Notes: generated from the letters alone by a model not told the origin. 5,596 nt of DNA from Clostridiales bacterium (GCA_004556395.1 SFHK01000100.1:1-5596), one strand, 5' to 3'. Counted from the first letter of the stretch, positions 1 to 5,461 are shown. Made by a program: numbers and translations.

Positions 1-103
1 CCGCAGAGGATATTTCGCGGGGCGCGTCCGCCGCCGCGGCGGGGCAGAGCGCGAGCAGAAGCACGGCGCAAAGCGCGCCGGAAAGAAAGCGTTTAACGTT
101 CAT
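1..103 (-). CDS. Secreted protein, N-terminal fragment (signal peptide only)
   Basis: The reading frame starts at ATG 103-101 on the minus strand and runs out of the window after 34 residues, so only the amino terminus is visible. It reads MNVKRFLSGALCAVLLLALC followed by PAAAADAP: a basic n-region, a hydrophobic core of about 15 residues and an Ala-rich stretch that would suit signal peptidase I. The Cys at residue 20 follows Leu-Ala-Leu, which is a poor lipobox, so a lipoprotein is less likely than a cleaved exported protein. An AGGAGG ribosome binding site (115-110) sits 6 nt upstream of the ATG and a good promoter lies just above it, which makes the start secure although the ORF is too short to stand out by itself. 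Nothing in the visible part tells the function. Confidence 0.8.
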   Translation of the reverse strand, partial: MNVKRFLSGALCAVLLLALCPAAAADAPREISSA

Positions 104-128
104 ACGATGCCTCCTGTAATGCTGTCTA

Positions 129-158
129 AGTATAGCACGCGCGTCAAATGTTTTGCAA
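129..158 (-). promoter_or_regulatory. Sigma-A-like promoter for the leftward secreted-protein gene
   Basis: On the minus strand, TTGCAA (158-153) is followed after 18 bp by TATACT (134-129). A TG one base upstream of the -10 makes it an extended -10 (TGCTATACT). Transcription would start near 122, giving a leader of about 20 nt that just holds the AGGAGG site. The -35 hexamer is the same palindromic TTGCAA used by the opposite promoter. Confidence 0.65.
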
Positions 159-181
159 CTGCCGCCGCTATGCGATATAAT
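153..181 (+). promoter_or_regulatory. Sigma-A-like promoter for dus
   Basis: TTGCAA (153-158; 4 of 6 match to TTGACA) is followed by a 17-bp spacer and a perfect TATAAT (176-181). Transcription should begin near 188, about 65 nt before the dus start codon. No better promoter is visible between the two divergent genes. Confidence 0.75.
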
Positions 182-193
182 GAAAAACCGGTA

Positions 194-215
194 GGGACGG
201 GGCTTCGCTCCGCCC
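194..215 (+). repeat. GC-rich hairpin in the dus leader, possibly a dispersed palindromic element
   Basis: GGG (194-196) and CGGGGC (198-203) pair with GCTCCG (207-212) and CCC (213-215), with one bulged A at 197, one G-U pair and a three-base loop, giving about 9 bp of stem. With a start near 188 this hairpin would sit almost at the 5' end of the dus mRNA and could protect it from 5' decay. The surrounding text (GTAGGGACGGGGC, then CCGCCCGCGGACGATCGCA) resembles short palindromic intergenic repeats that I recall from Oscillospirales genomes. No second copy lies in this window, so the repeat reading is inference; the fold itself is seen. Confidence 0.4.
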
Positions 216-252
216 GCGGACGATCGCAACTTTCTTATGGAGTTATGCAGAC

Positions 253-1200
253 ATGAAATACTATTTCGCCCCCATGGAGGGGATCACGACGCACGTTTTC
301 CGCGCGGTCCATTCGCGCCGTTTTCCCGGCGTGGACCGGTACTATACGCCGTTTTTCTCCCCGACGTCCGACCATCTCTTTACGCCGCGGGAGCTGCGCG
401 AGCTGACGCCGGAGACGCCCTGCGCCGCGCTGGTCGTGCCGCAGATCCTCTCCAGGTGCGCCGCGGACATCGTCTGGGCCGCCGAGGGGCTGCAAGACAT
501 GGGATATACGGTCTTTAACCTCAATCTCGGCTGCCCGTCGGCAACCGTGACGGCAAAGGGCAAGGGCGCGGGGCTTCTGCAAAAGCCGGACGCGCTCGAC
601 ACGCTGCTCGCGGACGTGTTTGCCGCCTCGCCCATTGCCGTGTCGCTCAAAAGCCGCATCGGGTATCTTGCGCCGGAGGAATTTCCGCGCCTTCTGTCAA
701 TCTACCGGCAATATGACGCGCAGGAGCTCATCCTCCATCCGCGCACGCGAAAGGAAATGTATTCCGGCGCGGTGCATATGGACGCCTTCGCGCTCGCCGC
801 GGCGGGAAGCCCGTTCCCGGTCGTATACAACGGCGATCTCTTCACCGCGGAGGACATCCGCGCGTTTGAAGCCGCCCACCCGGAAACGGAGGCAGTCATG
901 CTCGGCCGCGGCGCGGCGGCCGACCCCGCGCTGTTCCGCCGTCTGCGCGGCGGCGCGGCGGCCTCCCGCGAGGAGCTGCGGCAGTTCCACGAGGAGCTGT
1001 ACGAGGCGTACCGCGCCGAACTCGGCGGCGTGAACGCCATGCGGAAAATGAAGGAGCTCTGGCACTATCTCTCTTCGCTCTTCATCGGCGGAGACGAGCT
1101 CGCCAAAAAGATCGCCCGCACAAAGGACGTCTATAAATTCAATAGAAATCCAAAAGCTGCCGCGACCGAAAGCCACGGCAGCTTTTTTCAGAAAATATGA
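253..1200 (+). CDS. dus: tRNA-dihydrouridine synthase (Dus family flavoenzyme)
   Basis: This 315-residue protein should reduce specific uridines in tRNA to dihydrouridine, using FMN and NADPH in the cytoplasm. It shows the family marks in order: APMEG at residues 6-10 (start of the TIM barrel, FMN site), NLNLGCPS at 89-96 with catalytic Cys94, KSR at 133-135, HPRTRKEMYSG at 162-172, VYNGD at 191-195 and LGRGA at 217-221 (phosphate binding), then a helical C-terminal domain. Length is normal for the family. The start at 253 puts APMEG at its usual place; GGAG (239-242) lies 10 nt upstream and the start codon follows a good promoter. Which uridine it modifies cannot be told. Oddly, about the last 15 residues (KAAATESHGSFFQKI) are encoded by the intrinsic terminator and its flank, so the natural C-terminus may be shorter or the protein may be made from non-stop mRNA. 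Confidence 0.95.
   Translation: MKYYFAPMEGITTHVFRAVHSRRFPGVDRYYTPFFSPTSDHLFTPRELRELTPETPCAALVVPQILSRCAADIVWAAEGLQDMGYTVFNLNLGCPSATVTAKGKGAGLLQKPDALDTLLADVFAASPIAVSLKSRIGYLAPEEFPRLLSIYRQYDAQELILHPRTRKEMYSGAVHMDAFALAAAGSPFPVVYNGDLFTAEDIRAFEAAHPETEAVMLGRGAAADPALFRRLRGGAAASREELRQFHEELYEAYRAELGGVNAMRKMKELWHYLSSLFIGGDELAKKIARTKDVYKFNRNPKAAATESHGSFFQKI
1152..1188 (+). terminator. Intrinsic terminator inside the 3' end of dus
   Basis: AAAAGCTGCCG (1152-1162) pairs perfectly with CGGCAGCTTTT (1176-1186) around a 13-nt loop, and a run of six T covers 1183-1188. This is a textbook rho-independent terminator. It lies wholly inside the dus reading frame: the stop codon is at 1198-1200, ten bases beyond the T run. 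It also insulates the following sigma-factor operon from dus transcription. Confidence 0.85.
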
Positions 1201-1224
1201 AACCTTTTGCTCCGCTTTTGCGAC
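1198..1224 (+). promoter_or_regulatory. ECF-type (likely self-regulated) promoter of the sigma operon
   Basis: TGAAAC (1198-1203) is followed by 17 bp and CGAC (1221-1224). This is the layout of extracytoplasmic-function sigma promoters, with an AAC-containing -35 and a CG-containing -10; it resembles the Bacillus subtilis SigX/SigW/SigM classes. Transcription would start near 1230, just before the AAGGAGG site of the sigma gene. No sigma-A -10 hexamer is visible in the 50 bp between the dus terminator and the operon. The first three bases of the -35 are the dus stop codon. Confidence 0.6.
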
Positions 1225-1235
1225 TTTAGGAGTGT

Positions 1236-1242
1236 AAGGAGG
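1236..1242 (+). promoter_or_regulatory. Ribosome binding site fixing the sigma-factor start at 1251
   Basis: AAGGAGG (1236-1242) is 8 nt upstream of ATG 1251. An in-frame GTG at 1242-1244 overlaps this site and so cannot be its start codon; the three residues it would add should be dropped. Confidence 0.85.
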
Positions 1243-1250
1243 TGGGAAGC

Positions 1251-1805
1251 ATGAACGACGCGGGCATCATCGCTCTCTATTGGCAGCGCTCCGAGCGCGC
1301 CATCCCGGAAACGGAGAATGCCTATGGGCGGTATTGCCACACGGTGGCGTATAATCTCCTGCGGAATGCCGAGGACGCGGAGGAGAGCGTGAACGATACG
1401 TGGCTCGCGGCCTGGAACGCCATGCCGCCGGAGCGCCCGAACAGCCTGAAGGCGTTTCTCGGCCGGATCACGCGCAATATTTCCGTAACACGCCTGCGCC
1501 GCAGCGGAAGCCAAAAGCGCGGCGGCGGGGAAGCGAGCCTTGCGATCGACGAGCTTTCCGAGTGCCTGCCGGGAGGGAGCGACCCGGCGCGGACGGCGGA
1601 AAACCGCGAGCTTCTCCGGAGCATCGATGCGTTCCTTTCATTGCTTCCCAAACGTGAGCGGGTCATTTTCCTCGGACGGTACTTCTACGCGCTGACCGCG
1701 GAGGAGATCGCCGCGCGGCTCGGCATGAAGACCGCCGCGGTGAAAACCTCGCTGTACCGGACGCGGAAACTCCTGGCGCAAAAGCTGGAAGAGGAGGGAT
1801 ATTGA
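1251..1805 (+). CDS. ECF-type RNA polymerase sigma factor (sigma-70 family)
   Basis: The 184-residue protein has only regions 2 and 4 of sigma-70, the usual build and length of an ECF sigma factor. Region 2 spans about residues 24-83, with YGRYCHTVAYNLL and DAEESVNDTWLAAWNAMPP (42-60) for core binding and -10 recognition. A polar linker (about 84-115, including SQKRGGG) leads to region 4 (about 123-180), where the helix-turn-helix TAEEIAARLGMKTAAVKTSL (149-168) should bind the -35. It would direct polymerase to a small regulon, probably including its own operon through the TGAAAC-N17-CGAC sequence just upstream. Its TGA is directly followed by the ATG of a membrane protein that is the likely anti-sigma partner. 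The type (NDTW.AAWN...PP followed by R.GS.KRGGG) is one I recall as common in Clostridia; I know of no named member with a defined signal. Confidence 0.92.
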   Translation: MNDAGIIALYWQRSERAIPETENAYGRYCHTVAYNLLRNAEDAEESVNDTWLAAWNAMPPERPNSLKAFLGRITRNISVTRLRRSGSQKRGGGEASLAIDELSECLPGGSDPARTAENRELLRSIDAFLSLLPKRERVIFLGRYFYALTAEEIAARLGMKTAAVKTSLYRTRKLLAQKLEEEGY

Positions 1806-3368
1806 ATGAACGGCGGAGATATTCTGTTTGACGCGCTGAACGGCGTATCCGACCGCTATGTTCTGGAAGCGGGGGATTTGCTCCGGATCGGCGAGAAAAA
1901 GCCGCACGGACGCGGAAAGGCAAAGCTCTGGAAAACGGCGCTGCTTGCCGCGGCGCTCGCGCTTCTGCTCGCTGCCGCGCTCGCGCTTCTGCTCGCTGCC
2001 GCGGCCTATGCTGCCGGGCTGCTGCACTGGAAGGATCAGACATATTCCATTGAGGGAACGAACCGCGTTATCGTTGTGCCGAACGGACTGCGCGGCACAA
2101 AAACGTACGAAGGCACCGCCGCATGGTGGACGTGGGCCGCGGCGCAGCGGAAGATCTGGACAGAGCCCGACTGGAGCTTCACGCAAGGGGACGACGCTCT
2201 GCGCAAAACCTGCGAGACATACCGGGCGACGACGCCGGAGGCCGCGGCAAAGCTGCGGGAGATCGCGGAGACCTACGGTCTTGAGCTTTATTCCGAGAGC
2301 TTCCCTCTGACCGGACGAGACGAGCTGTATGACCGCAGCGGCATGCAGCCGTATGTAAAAGACGGTACCGACGAGCTGCAAAGCGGGTATATTTTTCCGG
2401 ACGGTTCCTTTTATGCGGAGAGCTGTCTGGCGTTCGGAGAGACGCGGCTTCCCGTGACGCTCCAGCGCGTCTCGACCGGGGCGCTCTATCCCTTCGGCTT
2501 CCCTGCGCCCGCGGCGGAGTATACCGAGCGGGAATACCGAAGCGCACTCGGGCAGAGCGTGAATCTTGTCCTGTGGGAGAATGGGAGGTTGGAGATCTGG
2601 TATCTCTCCGAGGACGGCGAAATGTTCGCGGCGCTTCGCATGTACGAGTTTGACCGGCCGACGCCATGGAAAATGCGCGCGCTCGGCGCGGAGAATGCCG
2701 GGGAGCTTGCGGAATTTCTTGCCGATCACATCGATTTCTCCGCGGTCTGCGAAAATAACGGCGCAGCGCGCTCTCTTGTGGAAAGAGCGCGTGTGTCGTA
2801 CGACCCGGACGCGGCGGCGCGGCTGGAAGCATTTTATGAAAGCAATGCATTCCACGCGGCACGGGAATTCCAGAGCTTCTTTACGGAAAATTTCTACGGC
2901 GCTTGTTTCACCGGCGTATACGGCCAGATCGGGTATGAGGACATCAGCGCAAAGCTTTCAGAGCTCGCGGAGCGGTACGGTCTGCACTATGCCAGCGCCA
3001 AAACGAAGGAAGAAAACAGGGTCATCTACGATAACGGCGCGTTCTACGAAGAACTGCCGCAGCCGGAGGCGATAGGAAACGCATGCTGGCCTGTCCACTA
3101 TATCCCCAAGGACGCGCTGTATACCCGCATGACGCACTACACGGATTTTGCCGAGTATCGGAGAGTGTGGAGCTGCGAAACGGCATCGGGGCAGAGCATT
3201 GTGTGCGCGACGGACGGGCCGGAGAAGGTCAGCGGAAGCTACCTCTTTTATGAAACGGACAGCGCTTATGTTCTTGTCAACGTCGGCGTGAGCGACGCCT
3301 CGCTTATGGAGAAAGCTGCCGAGACGATAGACTGGACGGCGTTTGATAAGAAAGGAGACGGGAAATGA
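1806..3368 (+). CDS. Putative transmembrane anti-sigma factor/sensor with a duplicated outer domain
   Basis: The 520-residue protein begins with a short, probably cytoplasmic segment (1-43) containing GDILFDALNGVSDRYVLEAG, similar to the amphipathic N-terminal motif I recall in proteins encoded next to this type of sigma factor. A basic patch (KKPHGRGKAKLWK) precedes one long hydrophobic segment (about 44-73), so the roughly 445-residue remainder should lie outside the cell. The outer part seems to be two diverged copies: KLREIAETYGLEL (149-161) matches KLSELAERYGLHY (383-395), IFPDGSFYAE (196-205) matches IYDNGAFYEE (407-416), and HIDFSAV (308-314) matches TIDWTAF (507-513). The start directly abuts the sigma stop, with GAGGAGGG at 1791-1798 as ribosome binding site. 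Anti-sigma function is inferred from position and topology; no zinc-binding HxxxCxxC motif is present. The membrane segment carries a perfect 24-bp tandem duplication. Confidence 0.75.
   Translation: MNGGDILFDALNGVSDRYVLEAGDLLRIGEKKPHGRGKAKLWKTALLAAALALLLAAALALLLAAAAYAAGLLHWKDQTYSIEGTNRVIVVPNGLRGTKTYEGTAAWWTWAAAQRKIWTEPDWSFTQGDDALRKTCETYRATTPEAAAKLREIAETYGLELYSESFPLTGRDELYDRSGMQPYVKDGTDELQSGYIFPDGSFYAESCLAFGETRLPVTLQRVSTGALYPFGFPAPAAEYTEREYRSALGQSVNLVLWENGRLEIWYLSEDGEMFAALRMYEFDRPTPWKMRALGAENAGELAEFLADHIDFSAVCENNGAARSLVERARVSYDPDAAARLEAFYESNAFHAAREFQSFFTENFYGACFTGVYGQIGYEDISAKLSELAERYGLHYASAKTKEENRVIYDNGAFYEELPQPEAIGNACWPVHYIPKDALYTRMTHYTDFAEYRRVWSCETASGQSIVCATDGPEKVSGSYLFYETDSAYVLVNVGVSDASLMEKAAETIDWTAFDKKGDGK
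1953..2003. repeat. Perfect 24-bp tandem duplication in the membrane-helix codons
   Basis: Bases 1953-1976 are repeated exactly at 1977-2000, and the match continues for three more bases. The unit encodes ALALLLAA, in frame, so the duplication adds eight residues to the transmembrane segment of the putative anti-sigma factor without breaking the frame. Identity with no third-position change suggests a recent or still changing event. Confidence 0.95.
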
Positions 3369-4789
3369 AACGGATCATCGTTTTTCTGCTGCTGGCGGCG
3401 CTGCTGCTCGGCGGCTGCGGCACGCGGACGCCGGAGACAGAAGCGCGCGAAGCGCAGAGCACAAGTACCGCCGCGCCGGGCACGGAGACGCGCGACTGGT
3501 CGGAGCCGAACGCGGTGGATGACGGCTACTCTTTCCGGCACGATCCGGCGGCATACTATGAGGAGACCGGCGACGATTCCGGCCTCTCCGGTCTGATAGA
3601 GAAGACCCTTCTCCCGGAATACGTAGACCGCTGGGTAGACGGCGGAGAGGTTTTGTGGACGGAGTTTTACGGTCTGGGCAGCGGCGGAAATCAGGGCGGC
3701 TTTTATTTCGGCTGGATCGCCTTTACCGGCACGCCGAAAACCGAGCTCGGCTGGCGCACGGCAGATTATAATGGGACGGCGTGCTACTGCCGCAGCATCT
3801 TTTTCCGCGAGATGCCCAACGGGGACGGCACATACACGGTCATCGCGGCCAAAAGCTATCCCATGGATATTGTCTTTGTCAACGACAACATCGCCGCCAT
3901 TGGGATGGATGACCTGTTTTCCGGCCGGATGCTCCCGACGCTTGCAAGCGCGGAGCTGTATGTCCCGCAGCTTGGGCAGAGCTTCGTTATGACGGAAGAG
4001 ACGGCGCTCCGTTCTCTCGAAAAGGCGCTCTCCAAAGAGGCGGACACCGTGCGTGTCACCGCCACGGGAGCGGATTTCGCTGAGCAGGAAAATCTCTGCC
4101 CGCTCTATCTGCATTGCGCCGACGGGAGAAAAGCGCTGCTCTTCACCGCCGGAGACGGCGCGGACGGCTGCACTGACGGATTCAATTTTGGCGCGGTGTT
4201 TGGGGCGGAAAGCGTATTTGAGCGCTTCGGCGTGCCGCTGGACGCCGCGGGCTACACGCACAACGCCGACGGCAGCACCACCGTGACCAATTCGTTCGGC
4301 GCGGACAACTCCGAGCGCATGATGAGCACAGCGCGCTATGACACGCAGGGACGACTGGTGTATCGGGAGCAGGTGTGGACATGGGCTGACCGGGACGATA
4401 CAGACGTCCACACCGATACAGTTTCGTACCGCGAGGATGGGAAGGTCGCCTCCACGCTGGGACGCTCAAACCTTGGCCAGAGCGACGAGTACACAACGCT
4501 CACGACGTACATTTATAATGAGCGCGGCGATCTGACGCGCATCAACGTGGAATACGATCCGACGGATATTTTCGGCCCCGGATACTACCGGGAGCTGCGC
4601 TACGATGAGCAGAACCGCCTCGTCGCCTATGTGTTCCACTATGCCGACGGCAGGGAAGGCTTGCCGAGCGGCAACACCTATTTCTGGTATACCGACGAAG
4701 GGCAGCGCTGCCTCTATATTGTAGACGCAGATGGAAACCTCATCGGCGGGCCGGACGGCACGTCGGGCGACAATCCTCTCCACAAGTAA
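3365..4789 (+). CDS. Lipoprotein with C-terminal YD-like repeats
   Basis: The 474-residue protein has a lipoprotein signal: MKR, a hydrophobic core, and lipobox LGGC with Cys18 as the lipidated residue. A Thr/Ser/Glu/Pro-rich linker (about 19-50) follows, as is usual for tethered surface proteins. Residues about 70-310 form a domain I do not recognise (landmarks GGFYFGWIAF, 111-120, and YPMDIVFVNDNIAAIGMDD, 165-183). From about 321 to 460 there are roughly five degenerate YD-like units: RYDTQGRLVYRE, SYREDGKVAS, YIYNERGDLTRI, RYDEQNRLVAY and IVDADGNLIGG, the beta-hairpin type seen in Rhs/YD proteins and in some surface lipoproteins. The start overlaps the previous stop as ATGA, with AAGGAG (3352-3357) 7 nt upstream, so it is translated with the membrane protein. 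It probably acts on the outer face with the putative anti-sigma factor, as co-sensor or target; this is inference. Confidence 0.8.
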   Translation: MKRIIVFLLLAALLLGGCGTRTPETEAREAQSTSTAAPGTETRDWSEPNAVDDGYSFRHDPAAYYEETGDDSGLSGLIEKTLLPEYVDRWVDGGEVLWTEFYGLGSGGNQGGFYFGWIAFTGTPKTELGWRTADYNGTACYCRSIFFREMPNGDGTYTVIAAKSYPMDIVFVNDNIAAIGMDDLFSGRMLPTLASAELYVPQLGQSFVMTEETALRSLEKALSKEADTVRVTATGADFAEQENLCPLYLHCADGRKALLFTAGDGADGCTDGFNFGAVFGAESVFERFGVPLDAAGYTHNADGSTTVTNSFGADNSERMMSTARYDTQGRLVYREQVWTWADRDDTDVHTDTVSYREDGKVASTLGRSNLGQSDEYTTLTTYIYNERGDLTRINVEYDPTDIFGPGYYRELRYDEQNRLVAYVFHYADGREGLPSGNTYFWYTDEGQRCLYIVDADGNLIGGPDGTSGDNPLHK

Positions 4790-4813
4790 AGCGGACAGCT
4801 CTAAAACTAAAAG

Positions 4814-4850
4814 ACAGAGCCTGCGGCATCCCATGGGCCGCAGGCTCTGT
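4814..4850. terminator. Bidirectional terminator between convergent genes
   Basis: ACAGAGCCTGCGGC (4814-4827) pairs perfectly over 14 bp with GCCGCAGGCTCTGT (4837-4850) around a 9-nt loop. Rightwards the hairpin is followed by the T-rich GTTTCTGTCATTT; leftwards it is followed by CTTTTAGTTTTAG. It lies 24 bp after the lipoprotein stop and 9 bp after the glycosylase stop, so it should end both transcripts, with the better T tract serving the leftward one. Confidence 0.88.
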
Positions 4851-4859
4851 TTCTGTCAT

Positions 4860-5363
4860 TTATTCTTCTTTCAGTGCTTCGCGCACGGGCTGCCACGCAT
4901 TGATGAGCGTATCGAGTGAGCGCGCGGCGTTTGCGGGGCTCGTGGAGGGAAGGACGGCGTCCTCCCGCCCTGTGAGCGGGTAAATATACTTCCGGTACAG
5001 CCGGTGGGCCGTTCCGCCGTTCGTGAAGATCTGCCGGATGGAGGCCGTTTCCAGAATGGGCGTAAGGTCGTTCGGCACAGCATTCCGGATGGAGGCGTCG
5101 GAAGAGCCCATAATATCGCACGAGGCGATCACATCCCAGAGCGCAATGTGATTCGCCAGAAGAAACGCGCGCTTTTCCTCCACCGTCTGCGGCACGTCCG
5201 CGCTGAGCAGCGCCGCCATTACCCGCCAGAAGCGGTTTTGCGGATGCCCGTAAAAGAACATCTGCTCGCGGGACTTCACCGAGGGAAACGAGCCGAGGAT
5301 CAGTATCCGGGAGTCCGGCGCATAGATCGCCGGAAAGGGATGGCGCAGCGATTCCATTTCCAT
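4860..5363 (-). CDS. Uracil-DNA glycosylase superfamily protein, probable hypoxanthine (deoxyinosine)-DNA glycosylase
   Basis: The 167-residue protein should remove a deaminated base (hypoxanthine, possibly uracil) from DNA to begin base-excision repair. Visible motifs are ILGSFPS (22-28, first active-site loop), YGHPQNRFW (38-46), ALWDVI (74-79), FTNGGTAHRLY (113-123) and LPSTSPANA (138-146, the counterpart of the superfamily's minor-groove loop). In the family 6 hypoxanthine-DNA glycosylases an Asn near residue 39 is, as I recall, the key catalytic residue; Asn43 in PQNRFW fits. Length matches that family. The frame stays open upstream to ATG 5426, but GGAGG (5376-5372) lies 8 nt before ATG 5363 and the predicted transcript starts near 5391, so MEMESLRHPF is taken as the start. 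ATG 5357 is also possible. It has its own promoter and is convergent with the sigma operon, so no functional link is implied. Confidence 0.85.
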   Translation of the reverse strand: MEMESLRHPFPAIYAPDSRILILGSFPSVKSREQMFFYGHPQNRFWRVMAALLSADVPQTVEEKRAFLLANHIALWDVIASCDIMGSSDASIRNAVPNDLTPILETASIRQIFTNGGTAHRLYRKYIYPLTGREDAVLPSTSPANAARSLDTLINAWQPVREALKEE

Positions 5364-5367
5364 TTTA

Positions 5368-5376
5368 ATCACCTCC
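5368..5376 (-). promoter_or_regulatory. Strong ribosome binding site fixing the glycosylase start
   Basis: GGAGGTGAT (5376-5368) is an extended match to the 16S anti-Shine-Dalgarno sequence. The GGAGG core is 8 nt before ATG 5363 and 14 nt before ATG 5357, favouring the former. It excludes the longer frame starting at 5426. Confidence 0.85.
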
Positions 5377-5397
5377 GGCGCGGCAATTATCCATAAG

Positions 5398-5426
5398 AGT
5401 ATATAACCGCACCGGCGCCTTTGCAA
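5398..5426 (-). promoter_or_regulatory. Sigma-A-like promoter for the glycosylase gene
   Basis: On the minus strand TTGCAA (5426-5421) is followed after 17 bp by TATACT (5403-5398). Transcription would start near 5391, giving a leader of about 28 nt. Both hexamers are the same as in the promoter of the leftward gene at the left edge. Confidence 0.7.
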
Positions 5427-5461
5427 GAGAAATGCTTTAGCCGTGCCCCTCGGCGGCGACC

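Noticed and set aside
1..103. Lipobox in the left-edge secreted protein (Cys20)
   Set aside because: The three residues before the Cys are Leu-Ala-Leu; a bulky Leu at -1 is not accepted by the usual lipobox rule.
1242..1250. GTG at 1242 as the sigma-factor start
   Set aside because: It overlaps the AAGGAGG site itself; ATG 1251 has ideal 8-nt spacing.
2767..2791. Perfect 8-bp inverted repeat CGCGCTCT/AGAGCGCG inside the membrane-protein gene
   Set aside because: It lies in mid-coding sequence with no T run; in DNA this GC-rich such a stem can arise by chance, though it does fall between the two duplicated halves.
1638..2855. Long antisense open frame (405 codons) opposite the sigma and anti-sigma genes
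   Set aside because: It mirrors the GC-rich codon pattern of the plus-strand genes, is rich in Arg/Pro without any recognisable domain, and has no promoter or ribosome binding site suited to its start.
3366..3392. TGAAAC at the start of the lipoprotein gene as a second ECF promoter
   Set aside because: No CGAC or CGTC box follows at 16-17 bp; the sequence is simply the start codon plus Lys-Arg codons.
3266..4411. Long antisense open frame (381 codons) opposite the lipoprotein gene
   Set aside because: The plus strand carries a clear lipoprotein with a lipobox, ribosome binding site and operon junction; the antisense frame is a by-product of base composition.
5364..5426. N-terminal extension of the glycosylase to ATG 5426
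   Set aside because: The extra 21 residues would be encoded by the promoter and leader, and the strong GGAGGTGAT site selects ATG 5363.
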